DNA from: an uncultured Steroidobacter sp.
GTDB lineage: Bacteria > Pseudomonadota > Gammaproteobacteria > Steroidobacterales > Steroidobacteraceae
DNA: 64,000 nucleotides
NCBI RefSeq assembly: GCF_937958065.1
Contig: NZ_CALFXI010000104.1
Location: 1 to 64,000, forward strand
Direction: 5' to 3'
The number at the start of each line of letters is the position of its first letter. The first letter of the stretch is position 1. Of the stretch, positions 40,564 to 48,823 are shown piece by piece. The position numbers were made by a program, and so were the translations under genes. The notes under the pieces were generated by a model. It ran no database searches, was not told the DNA's origin, and saw only the letters and a program-made list of their open reading frames with translations.

Positions 40564-42476
40564 GCCTTCACCTTCAACACGTAATTGCCTTTGTTCTCGG
40601 CCGTCTTACGCTCGCGCGTAAAGCTCCGCTCGATGCTCATGGTGTCGCCGGTACGCTTGACCTTGAACTCCGCCGGTCCGTCGTTCATCGCGCGCGTCAG
40701 TATGAAATGCGCGCCTTTGTAAGGCAGTGCGTAGTCGTTGACCGTCGGCCAGAGACTGAGCACCGGCAACAGCACCTGCACCACCTTCACGCGGCGATCG
40801 TCGAAGTCGAGCGCCGCGGGCTGCAATTCGATTCGCAGCGTGTCGCCTCGGAGATCGCCACGCACCGGCACGCGATAGAACGCCGGCGTCAACACATAGC
40901 GCGTAATGAGCCCGCCCTGCTCGATGGTCGTGGTGATCGGATTCGGGTCGGGCAGATCGCTGCCAGCCAGCGGATTCTTCAACAGCGGACCGAAATCGTT
41001 CATGGCGACCGGCTCGATGCGCAAGGTTCTGAACACCGTGCCCATCGCCAGCTTCGGAAACAGCACCGGCACGGCGTTGTCCCAGGATTTGAAGCTGGTC
41101 GCGTTGCCGAGAAACTCGCCCGTCAACGCGATCGCATCGCCCCTGGCATTGCGCGGATATCGGAGCACCAGCTCGCCAGCGATGGTCACGGTGTATGTCC
41201 ACCACGCCTGACCGTTCTCGTAGATCTCCACGCTCATGGAGCCGCTCACCGGTCCCTGGAACTGCTGGCAGAACTGCTCGAAGATCCGATTGGCCGCGAA
41301 GATGGACAGATTGAACGCCATCTTCTGCTTGCCGAGCTCGCGCTCATGTCCTGCCACGCCCACGATGGACACCCGGCCGCCAGCGCGCTTCGGCTCGTAG
41401 AACGTGGTCGCGCCTTTCCACGCACTCTCGATTGCTTCCTTGACGACGGGTGAGCGCTTCACGGCGGGCACCATGCCGACCAGCTTGGTGGGCGCGTTCT
41501 CCTTGGCCCAGTCGAGCAGCCATTTGCCGGGCTCCACCAACAGGCCCAGATAGAAATCGCAGAACTTCAACCCATTGACGATCACGTCCAGCTGATCGCA
41601 AGCGACATTTCCTGCGCTCAACTGTGCCAGCGCCCGCGGCGCTTCCGCATTTGCGCGGCGTGCAGTATCGAGCCAGGTATTGAATCGTTTGGTGAGGCCG
41701 GCGGTCGCCCGCCGCGTGCGGGGCTCGATCTGGTGCAGCTTCTTGATATGAATGACGCCATTGATCCAGGGCGGCGGGTCGTCACAGTCCGGCGCTTCGT
41801 GCAGGGCTCTCCGGAACTCGGCGATCTGCTTGATGAGCTCAGCCCTGGCCGGCGATTCCGGAATCGTCTTGGCGCGCGCCTCGATCACGTCGACGGCTTG
41901 GCACACCGTCTGGCGCAGCTGCGTCGCTTCCCTGTCGAGCTCCTGTTCGGGAATCTCCGCGCACTCGTCTTCGAAGTCGGGTGTCTCCGTCTCGAATGAT
42001 TTCTCGCCGCGTTGCCCCCCGCCCTCGATCACGACCTCGTACTCGCCGTCGACCTGGGGCGTGTAAGTCGTTTCGAACCGGCCGGTGCCGGAGACTTTTA
42101 TATTCAGAATCGTCGGCGGCAAACGCCGCGCAGGCGCCGAAGAGACCACACGGGCATCCGCATCCTGCGGACAGCGTGACTCCGCCTCGGGACTGGCATC
42201 CAGAACATAGTATTTCGGTGGCGTGATCGTTACTCGCAAGGTCTTGCCGAACAGAGACGATCCAGTCGCCCCATGGATCTTCATCGGAAATCCGGTGATG
42301 CCCTTCGCCGGCTGCGACGGATCCGGCAGCATCGCTGGCGAGACATTCACCGGCTCGATGAAGAAATAAATCGGCGCCTGTATCGAGCTCGATTCGGGAT
42401 CGCCCTCGGCGGCGCTCGTGGAATTCAGCCACGCGAGGGCGCAAACAAACAGCAAGCAGATCCTGCGCGCCATCAT
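40542..42476 (-). CDS. exported 644-residue protein of unknown function
   Basis: 644 residues from ATG 42476, which overlaps the OmpA-family stop as ATGA, so translation is coupled. Signal peptide (ICLLFVCALAWLNSTSA). I do not recognise the family. Residues about 60-165 look like an Ig-like beta domain (GRFETTYTPQVDGEYEVVIE). Residues about 175-300 are helical with paired Cys (QTVCQAVDVIEARAKTIPES, EAPDCDD). Residues about 370-640 are beta-rich (MSVEIYENGQAWWTYTVTIA, RTLRIEPVAMNDFG, FILTRAMNDGPAEFKV), ending in CNPACN. Six or more Cys suggest disulfides. It sits between OmpA-family and LolA-like genes, so an outer-membrane or periplasmic assembly role is likely, by context only. Confidence 0.75.
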   Translation of the reverse strand: MMARRICLLFVCALAWLNSTSAAEGDPESSSIQAPIYFFIEPVNVSPAMLPDPSQPAKGITGFPMKIHGATGSSLFGKTLRVTITPPKYYVLDASPEAESRCPQDADARVVSSAPARRLPPTILNIKVSGTGRFETTYTPQVDGEYEVVIEGGGQRGEKSFETETPDFEDECAEIPEQELDREATQLRQTVCQAVDVIEARAKTIPESPARAELIKQIAEFRRALHEAPDCDDPPPWINGVIHIKKLHQIEPRTRRATAGLTKRFNTWLDTARRANAEAPRALAQLSAGNVACDQLDVIVNGLKFCDFYLGLLVEPGKWLLDWAKENAPTKLVGMVPAVKRSPVVKEAIESAWKGATTFYEPKRAGGRVSIVGVAGHERELGKQKMAFNLSIFAANRIFEQFCQQFQGPVSGSMSVEIYENGQAWWTYTVTIAGELVLRYPRNARGDAIALTGEFLGNATSFKSWDNAVPVLFPKLAMGTVFRTLRIEPVAMNDFGPLLKNPLAGSDLPDPNPITTTIEQGGLITRYVLTPAFYRVPVRGDLRGDTLRIELQPAALDFDDRRVKVVQVLLPVLSLWPTVNDYALPYKGAHFILTRAMNDGPAEFKVKRTGDTMSIERSFTRERKTAENKGNYVLKVKACNPACN

Positions 42477-43681
42477 CGCTTGACCAGTTCCACACGCCGG
42501 TTTCGCGCGCGGCCTTCGATCGTGTCGTTGGTATCGCGCGGTGCGCTCGCTCCGTAACCCGCGGTGTCGAGCCGTGACGCTGCGATTCCGTAGCGCTTCA
42601 CCAGCGCATCCTTCACCGCCGCCGCACGCCTGCGCGAGAGATCCTGGTTATATGTCTGGCCACCGATGGCGTCGGTGTGTCCGCCGATCGAGAGCGACCA
42701 GTCTGGATGCTTGCGCATGACCTCGGCGATCTCGGCCAGGCGTGGCGTGGACTCCTCCCGGATTCGATCGCTGTCGAACGAGAAGTGAATGTCATAGATC
42801 ACCGCCTTCCCGGCGGCAGCGAGCTGCTGCTCGAGCTCGGCCGCACCACCGTTGCCTGAAGGCGCCGCCGGTGTCTCGCAGCGATAGGAGATCTTCACGA
42901 CTTGCAGCGTCTCCCGATCCGACGCGGTAGTACGACCACAGAGCGTCTTCGCCACATCGGGCGCGGCCTGCTGCATGGTCTGGCACAGCTCGATGGTTTC
43001 GCGATTCATCGGCGGCACGCCGTCGATGCCGAGGCGAAACCTCAGCGCCAGCGGATTGCTCTCGTCATCCAGCACGAACAGCTCGGATAGATCGCCGACG
43101 AAATCGCCGCGCGCACGCACTGCCGGCAGCAGGACCTTTTCTCCGTTGACGACGACCGGCAGCTGCACCGTGTCCAACCGCTTGATCTCGGCGGTCGTCA
43201 TGAAGTCATAGAGATTCGGGCTCTGGTTGCGATCCGCCGGAACGTCGCCCGAATAGGCGTTGGACAGGCCGAGCTGCGCGTGCCCCTGCGTTTTGAGCGC
43301 CTTCAGCACGGCGCTCGACACACCGATCGCGGTTGTCTCCGGAATCAGCTCCGGCATGCCGTCGATATAACGCTGGGCGTAGAGGGTCGCGGCATCCAGG
43401 TCCTGCCGGCGGACCGAGCGATACAGCGTCGTCCTGCGCACCTGACCGAAGTCGCTCGCGAGGAAGTCCGTCACTGGGTGTTCCGCCGCGTACTTCAGAC
43501 GCACGGTCGCGCCGTCGACGGCCTCGATGGTTTTGATCGATTCGTAATCGCCGTTCGGCTGACTCACCGCCGTGACGATCTGCAGCCCCGGACATAACGG
43601 AATCCGGGGGGCACCGCTCGCGGCAACGGCTTGCGCCAGGCAGGCCAGCGGCACGACGCCAATCCATCCACTGCGAATCAC
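42473..43681 (-). CDS. OmpA-family peptidoglycan-binding outer-membrane-associated protein
   Basis: 402 residues from GTG 43681 (AGGA upstream), with a signal peptide (VVPLACLAQAVAASG). The N-terminal 285 residues are an unrecognised domain with DLDAATLYAQRYIDGMPELI and AVRARGDFVGDLSELFVLDD. Residues about 290-402 are the OmpA/Pal C-terminal domain: YDIHFSFDSDRI, IGGHTDAIGGQTYNQDLSRR, DTAGYGASAPRDTNDTIEGR, NRRVELVKR, which grips peptidoglycan through a conserved Asp and Arg. No lipobox. It is the second gene of the envelope cluster and overlaps the next gene by 4 bp. Confidence 0.88.
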   Translation of the reverse strand: MIRSGWIGVVPLACLAQAVAASGAPRIPLCPGLQIVTAVSQPNGDYESIKTIEAVDGATVRLKYAAEHPVTDFLASDFGQVRRTTLYRSVRRQDLDAATLYAQRYIDGMPELIPETTAIGVSSAVLKALKTQGHAQLGLSNAYSGDVPADRNQSPNLYDFMTTAEIKRLDTVQLPVVVNGEKVLLPAVRARGDFVGDLSELFVLDDESNPLALRFRLGIDGVPPMNRETIELCQTMQQAAPDVAKTLCGRTTASDRETLQVVKISYRCETPAAPSGNGGAAELEQQLAAAGKAVIYDIHFSFDSDRIREESTPRLAEIAEVMRKHPDWSLSIGGHTDAIGGQTYNQDLSRRRAAAVKDALVKRYGIAASRLDTAGYGASAPRDTNDTIEGRARNRRVELVKR

Positions 43682-43719
43682 AGATGCATCCTCGTTGGGC
43701 TATCCCACCCAAGGACGCA

Positions 43720-43733
43720 ATCCGCCGGCGGAT
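43720..43733. repeat. 14-bp palindrome between lipoprotein and OmpA-family genes
   Basis: ATCCGCCGGCGGAT is a perfect palindrome in the 74-bp gap, 22 bp after the lipoprotein stop. It could be a weak attenuator hairpin or an operator. Confidence 0.3.
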
Positions 43734-43755
43734 CACGCCAGCGGCGCTCCGCCGA

Positions 43756-44217
43756 TCAGGAGGCGTCGATCTCGATCGTGTTGCCGGCCACGACGCGGCC
43801 TTCTTCGCATTTGACTTTATCGAGCGGCGTCAACGAGATCTTGCCCGAGGCGCGCACGGTGGCCACGCGGGACTGGTCGAGCTGGTACTCGCTGTGGAAC
43901 TCGACGGCATTCTCGGGGATCACCTCCCACTGCACGCTGTGCGCCACTTCCGGCTCGTGCTCGACCGGCGGCCGATACACCCAGCACTGGCCGGGCGCGA
44001 GCTCGCCGCGGGAGACTTTCTTCCATTGCCCGGTGGTGCGTCGCTCGACGTGCAACACCACCTGCCCGCCGGGCTGCACCTTGGTGGGCGATGCCGATGC
44101 CTTCAATTCGACCGCTTGCTGTCCTTCGAGGACATAAACGTACGGGCCACGCTGTTCGCCGCAACCGGCAACCAGGGCAAACAGGGCGGGAACGAGCAGA
44201 ATAGCTGGGGATCGCAT
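43756..44217 (-). CDS. lipoprotein of unknown function (first gene of the envelope cluster)
   Basis: 153 residues from ATG 44217. The lipobox LVAGC at about residues 15-19 marks a lipoprotein; the next residues are GEQRG, with no Asp at +2, so outer-membrane sorting is expected. The body is a beta-rich Ig-like domain (KVQPGGQVVLHVERRTTGQW, WEVIPENAVEFHSEYQLDQS, RVATVRASGKISLTPLDKVK). Family not recognised. It lies 74 bp upstream of the OmpA-family gene, on the same strand, and probably shares its promoter, which must lie in the divergent region to the right. Confidence 0.75.
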   Translation of the reverse strand: MRSPAILLVPALFALVAGCGEQRGPYVYVLEGQQAVELKASASPTKVQPGGQVVLHVERRTTGQWKKVSRGELAPGQCWVYRPPVEHEPEVAHSVQWEVIPENAVEFHSEYQLDQSRVATVRASGKISLTPLDKVKCEEGRVVAGNTIEIDAS

Positions 44218-44242
44218 GGGTGATTCTCTACCTCGGCGCTAT

Positions 44243-44586
44243 GTTGACGGAATCCTGCGCGCGAGGTCCAGCTCGACGCCGGTTTTCCGCGCCGGGCGTG
44301 ATGCTTCCGGTCCATCGCGAGAGAACTTCCCGATCCGGCCGATCTCTCGCGCCTATCCCCAACACCAATTTCACCTGGGACCAGGTCGATGACGGATTCG
44401 CCTACCGACCCATTGCCGTGTTCGGGCCGATGCGCGACACACCGCTGCTGTGGACCGACCCGCATGGCTTCGTGCTCGTGCACTACCCCTTCTATCTCCA
44501 GAACAGATCGCATCGTAAACAAGCTCGACACCGGCGAGCCGTACCAGCCCGAGAAATGCGGCGCGACCGCGAAGGCGGACGGCTGA
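44243..44586 (+). pseudogene. frameshifted coding remnant
   Basis: Codon use with strong G/C at third positions moves through three frames. 44243-44356 reads GILRARSSSTPVFRAG and ENFPIRPISRAY; after one extra C in the CCCC run near 44357, 44358-44507 reads PNTNFTWDQVDDGFAYRPIA and TPLLWTDPHGFVLVHYPFYL; after another one-base shift near 44508, DRIVNKLDTGEPYQPEKCGA leads to TGA at 44584-44586. Together they would make one short protein of unknown family. Either two real one-base insertions or sequencing errors; the 5' part is the least certain. No intact gene fits this 436-bp gap between the two lipoprotein genes. Confidence 0.4.
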
Positions 44587-44653
44587 CCGCGGAACCGGAG
44601 CGCACATTGCGCGCTTCTTGTAACATCCGCCCATCCTGGCCGGGGGACTCTCC

Positions 44654-45235
44654 ATGAAATATTCAGCGCTGCTGCTGTCGATGTTGCTGGCCGGTTGCGC
44701 GGCGCAGCCGACGGTCAAGTCGTGGATGGATCCAAAGTCGTCCGTGACGATCACGGCGCAGACCGAACCGCTGGTGCTGGTGCGCGCTGAACCGGCACCG
44801 AGCCTGAACGAGCGGGACTATGCGCAACTGACCGCGATCGAAGTGAATCGCATGGGCGAGCGCAAGCTGTATCTGGTCGCCATTCTGTGGAGCTCGGCCG
44901 ATCTCTGGTCGAATCAGAGCGGGGTCTTTCAGAACGCGTTTCGACAGATCGAAGTGAACGTCGGCGATCGCACCGTCGCGCTCACGCCGCACACCGGTGC
45001 AGTCTCGGAGCTGGGCATCAGCCAGGCGTTGCCGTTGCCCATCCCTGGCTCGAGCCACATTTATTTTCCGATCAGCCGCGACGACCTGCGCGCCATCTCC
45101 CGCTCCAGCCGCATCGAGCTCACGGCACGTGGCGTGCCGGAAGCGCCACGGCGCTACGAGGAATGGCAGGACGGACGCCGCAGCCTCAACGACTTTCTCG
45201 GTCAGCTGCCCGAGATCAACCAGCCGCAATCCTGA
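44654..45235 (+). CDS. lipoprotein of unknown function, 193 residues
   Basis: 193 residues from ATG 44654. The lipobox LLAGC (residues 11-15) follows a short hydrophobic leader (YSALLLSM), then AAQPTVKSW, again with no Asp at +2, so outer membrane is likely. The mature part holds EPLVLVRAEPAPSLNERDYA, TAIEVNRMGERKLYLVAILW and LPLPIPGSSHIYFPISRDDL, a compact alpha/beta domain I cannot assign. It lies downstream of the frameshifted remnant and converges on the GH43-like gene 9 bp away. Confidence 0.8.
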   Translation: MKYSALLLSMLLAGCAAQPTVKSWMDPKSSVTITAQTEPLVLVRAEPAPSLNERDYAQLTAIEVNRMGERKLYLVAILWSSADLWSNQSGVFQNAFRQIEVNVGDRTVALTPHTGAVSELGISQALPLPIPGSSHIYFPISRDDLRAISRSSRIELTARGVPEAPRRYEEWQDGRRSLNDFLGQLPEINQPQS

Positions 45236-45244
45236 GTTGGGTGT

Positions 45245-47116
45245 TCAGCGCTGGATGCCGGGCACGCGAATCGCGCGCTCGTCACCGATCTGCAGCGGGA
45301 TGAGCCCGAATTGCCGGCGCCACGGCGAAGTCACATCGTTGCCGAACATCGTCGACCAGTAGCGACCTTCCTTGTCTCGAAACGGCGTGCCATGGCCGGC
45401 GTGCGGGGCACCGAGCCTGCGCTTGGTGTAAGGACCGAACAAGGATTTCGAGCTGCCGTACATCATGTCGTAGGTTCCATGAGTGCGCAGGGGACCATTC
45501 CACTCGGCGCCGGTGACGAAATAGGTATCGCCGATCTTGATGAGCGCGTTGCCTTCGTAGCCGATGTGCGCACCGTCGGTATCGACCAGTCTACGCACCG
45601 GGCCGTCGAAGCCGTCGCGCTTCGCATTCAGCTTGCCAATGCTGCCGCCGCCCCACAGCAGATACAGCTCACCGTCATCCTCGAACAGGAAGCCGTCGAT
45701 GCCTTCGACGAAATGTTCGCGCGCGACGTTCGCATACGGACCTTCGGCCTTGCCGCTGGTCGAGCGATAGATCCAGGTCTTGCCGCCGACATCGCGCTCC
45801 ATGATGGAGAACGCGATGTAATAGGTCTGGTCGCGCGCCACCCAAGTGATCTCGGGCGCCCACAGCTCGGCGGTGTTCTTGAAGCTGCGCCCCAGGCCCT
45901 GCCAGTTGAAAACGGTCCCGCTCTTCTGCCACGTTTTAAGATCCGACGAGCGCCAGATCGTCATGCCGCCGTGGGGATACACGAGGCCGAACCCTCCTTG
46001 CGTACCGACCAGATAATATTGGCCGTCGCCACCGAGCGTGACGGACGGATCGCGCAAGAACTCACCCGGCAGCAGCGGACGCGCGGATGCGACGGCGCTG
46101 TTCTCGGTGAGAATGTTTGCTGACTGACGCAGTCGCCCGTCGGGCGAACGCTCCAGCGGCACCAATCCTACTTGCTCACAGAACAGCGAAAAGTCATCTT
46201 CGCACTTCGGGTTGTAGCTCGCATACAGCGCGCCCTGTGCGTCGCGCACGATCGACGTTTGTCCTGCGTGAGGCACGGCGAGGTAACGCAAGGAGAACGG
46301 GCCGTAAGGTGTCGGCGCTTCCGCCATGAACACATCGTCGGTCGGGCTGCGCATGCGGCCGGTGACTTCATTGGCCACCAGCACATAACGAGCGTTGTCC
46401 TTGAACATCGACGCCCCCGCCGAGCCGACGCGTCCTCGCACCGGCCAGTCCTTGCCCGGCGGCGGATTGGTCGCGAACAGCGCTGGATCCGGCTTCAGGA
46501 ACCGTGGCGTTTCCGTAAGCCGCTGCAGATCAGGCGCCAGTCGCGCAATCATCCCCGCGCCCCAAAGCAGATAGGCCGAGCCATCGTCGTCCATGAACAA
46601 TGAGGCGTCGGACGCATTCTCGACGAGACACGGCGAGCCGGCGTAAGGCTCCGCAGGACGTGCGACCAACCCGCGCGCCACGCGAGCGCAGCCGCTCGCG
46701 TCAGCATAAGTGAGATAGATCGAGTCGCCGTGAATTGAAACGTCCGGCGCGGCGATGCGCTCTCCCTTCGCATGAACGATGCCGAGCGAGCGCCAGTTGC
46801 GACGATCCGTCGAGGTCCAGAGTTGAATGCCGTCGCGAGGCAGCTCTCGCAGAACGGTGCCCGTCAGGAACCATTGATCGTTCGAGGCACGAGCGATCGA
46901 CGCGTCCAGCAGCGCCCTGGAGGAAAAGAGAGATTCGACCGGCCGCGCCTGCGCCGATGGCTGCACGGTCGCGTTCTTATCCATCGACGGATGGTCGAGG
47001 AAGATATCGTCAGCGGGCGGACGGCGCTTGGCCTCGCCGAAGGCCGTCGACGCGCACAGCGCCAGCATCACTGCCAGCGCTGCAGCGCCTCGTCCGATTC
47101 CAACGATACCAGGCAT
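45245..47116 (-). CDS. exported GH43-like glycoside hydrolase with two tandem propeller halves
   Basis: 623 residues from ATG 47116, which overlaps the sulfatase stop as TAATG, so translation is coupled. Signal peptide (AALAVMLALCASTAFG). Two similar five-bladed propeller regions follow: about 60-340 (SIARASNDQWFLTGT, APDVSIHGDSIYLTYADASG, ASLFMDDDGSAYLLWGAG) and about 355-615 (FLRDPSVTLGGDGQYYLVGT, ELWAPEITWVARDQTYYIAF, GIDGFLFEDDGELYLLWGGG). The blade patterns are those of GH43/GH117-type arabinan, xylan or galactan-degrading enzymes. The C-terminal half keeps the acidic residues better. Substrate is probably a sulfated glycan, from the operon context. Confidence 0.8.
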   Translation of the reverse strand: MPGIVGIGRGAAALAVMLALCASTAFGEAKRRPPADDIFLDHPSMDKNATVQPSAQARPVESLFSSRALLDASIARASNDQWFLTGTVLRELPRDGIQLWTSTDRRNWRSLGIVHAKGERIAAPDVSIHGDSIYLTYADASGCARVARGLVARPAEPYAGSPCLVENASDASLFMDDDGSAYLLWGAGMIARLAPDLQRLTETPRFLKPDPALFATNPPPGKDWPVRGRVGSAGASMFKDNARYVLVANEVTGRMRSPTDDVFMAEAPTPYGPFSLRYLAVPHAGQTSIVRDAQGALYASYNPKCEDDFSLFCEQVGLVPLERSPDGRLRQSANILTENSAVASARPLLPGEFLRDPSVTLGGDGQYYLVGTQGGFGLVYPHGGMTIWRSSDLKTWQKSGTVFNWQGLGRSFKNTAELWAPEITWVARDQTYYIAFSIMERDVGGKTWIYRSTSGKAEGPYANVAREHFVEGIDGFLFEDDGELYLLWGGGSIGKLNAKRDGFDGPVRRLVDTDGAHIGYEGNALIKIGDTYFVTGAEWNGPLRTHGTYDMMYGSSKSLFGPYTKRRLGAPHAGHGTPFRDKEGRYWSTMFGNDVTSPWRRQFGLIPLQIGDERAIRVPGIQR

Positions 47117-48819
47117 TACGGCTCGCTGCGTTGACGGGCCTGCACCGAAGCCGACCATTCATTCCACAGTTTGGCCATGGCCGCGGCGCGCTTGGGTTCC
47201 GCTTTGATGAGGTCGCGGGTCTCGCTGCGATCCTTCGCCAGATGATAGAGCGACCACGGCGCGTAGACCTTCGACTGCGGTCCTGGCGCACGTGCGACGA
47301 GTTTCCAATCATCGAGGATGACCGCGCGCGATCCTTCGTGCTCGAAGAACAGCGGCTTGCCGCGCGACATCTTCTTGCCCGACAGCGCCGGCACCAAGGA
47401 CACCCCATCGATCGGCGGCTGACCTTCGGTTCGCGGTTTCACGCCGGCCAGCTCATAGAACGTCGGCGCGATGTCCATGATGTGGCCCAGGCTGTCGACC
47501 CGAGTGCCGGGCTCGAGCTTGAGTCCTTTCGGCCAGCTGACGATGAAAGGCGTATGCACACCGCCGTCATAGGCTTCCGCTTTCCAATAGCGCCACGGCG
47601 TGTTCGCCGCATTCGCCCAGAAAGCGCCGATGCCGGCCATGCTGGTATCCGATCCCAAGGTCGGCTGCTCGGCACCGTACTGGATCTTTCTGCCGTCGCG
47701 GGTCTCGCTCTGGCGGTCGTAACCGGGTTGATAGCCGCGTGAGCCGGTCATCGTCTCCGGCGAGGCGCCGTTGTCGGCGAGAAACACGATCACCGTGTTC
47801 TCATACTGGCCGGTTCGCTTCAGCGCATCGATGACCCGGCCAATGCCCTGGTCCATGACATCGATCATCGCCGCATGCACGGACATCTTCGCGGCAGCCT
47901 GCGCGCGCTCCGCCTGACTCAGCTGATCCCACGGCTTCTCCGGGTTCACCGCCCAGTCGCCGGTCAATGCCGCCTTCGGCGTGGTCGCTGGATCGATCAG
48001 GCCGAGTTTGACCAGCCTCGCGTAGCGTTCTTCCTGCAACTTCTCCCAGCCGCCGTCGTATCGACCGCGATACTTCGCGATGGCTTGCTCGGGCGCATGC
48101 AACGGCCAGTGCGGCGCGGTGTAAGCGAGATACATGAAGAACGGACGTTCTTGCCTCGCGAAGGACTCGATGTCACGAACGGCGCGATCGCTCAGCGCAT
48201 CGGTGAGATAGAAATCCTTCGGCACGGTCCGGACCGGCTCGAAACCCTCCACCAGCGAGAACGGATCGAAATAGCTGGAAACGCCCCACACCAGGCCAAA
48301 GTGAGTCTCGAAGCCGCGCGCCGCCGGATACGTGGAGCGATCACCGAAGTCACGATCGAAATAGGCCTGGTGGTTGATCCACTTCAGATGCTCCGCCGGA
48401 TCGGCGATCGGAGTCGCCCGCGTGAGATGCCACTTGCCGACCATCGAGGTTCGGTAGTTGGCATCTTTGAACTCCTCCGCCACCGTGCGCACGTCGACGA
48501 CCATGCTGCCGCCGTTCTCGCCCATGCCGACGCGATGCGCATAGCGTCCGGTGAGCAGGTTGGCACGCGACGGCGAGCAACGGGCCGAGTTGTAGAAGTT
48601 CGTGAACTGCAACCCGCCCGACGCGAGGCGGTCGATGTTGGGCGTATCGATCTCACCGCCATAGGCGCCGACGTCGGAATAACCGAGATCGTCCGCCATG
48701 ATGATCAGAAAGTTGGGACGCTCATCGGCGGAGCGCGCCGCCGATGAGGTCTGCGCCCAGAGCGCGGCGCCGATTGCCAGCGCCGCTCCAACCTGCTTGA
48801 GCAGACGATTCACTGCCAT
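47116..48819 (-). CDS. periplasmic arylsulfatase (glycan sulfatase)
   Basis: 567 residues from ATG 48819, with a signal peptide (GAALAIGAALWAQTSSAA). FLIIMADDLGYSDVGAYGG gives metal-binding Asp residues, and Cys81 in SARCSPSRANLLTGRYAHR is the formylglycine precursor (C-x-P-S-R). FLADNGASPETM is the second metal site. It removes sulfate esters, here most likely from an imported oligosaccharide, because it lies 4 bp after a TonB receptor gene and overlaps a GH43-like gene. The formylglycine-generating enzyme it needs is not in the window. Confidence 0.92.
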   Translation of the reverse strand: MAVNRLLKQVGAALAIGAALWAQTSSAARSADERPNFLIIMADDLGYSDVGAYGGEIDTPNIDRLASGGLQFTNFYNSARCSPSRANLLTGRYAHRVGMGENGGSMVVDVRTVAEEFKDANYRTSMVGKWHLTRATPIADPAEHLKWINHQAYFDRDFGDRSTYPAARGFETHFGLVWGVSSYFDPFSLVEGFEPVRTVPKDFYLTDALSDRAVRDIESFARQERPFFMYLAYTAPHWPLHAPEQAIAKYRGRYDGGWEKLQEERYARLVKLGLIDPATTPKAALTGDWAVNPEKPWDQLSQAERAQAAAKMSVHAAMIDVMDQGIGRVIDALKRTGQYENTVIVFLADNGASPETMTGSRGYQPGYDRQSETRDGRKIQYGAEQPTLGSDTSMAGIGAFWANAANTPWRYWKAEAYDGGVHTPFIVSWPKGLKLEPGTRVDSLGHIMDIAPTFYELAGVKPRTEGQPPIDGVSLVPALSGKKMSRGKPLFFEHEGSRAVILDDWKLVARAPGPQSKVYAPWSLYHLAKDRSETRDLIKAEPKRAAAMAKLWNEWSASVQARQRSEP

Positions 48820-48823
48820 CGAA

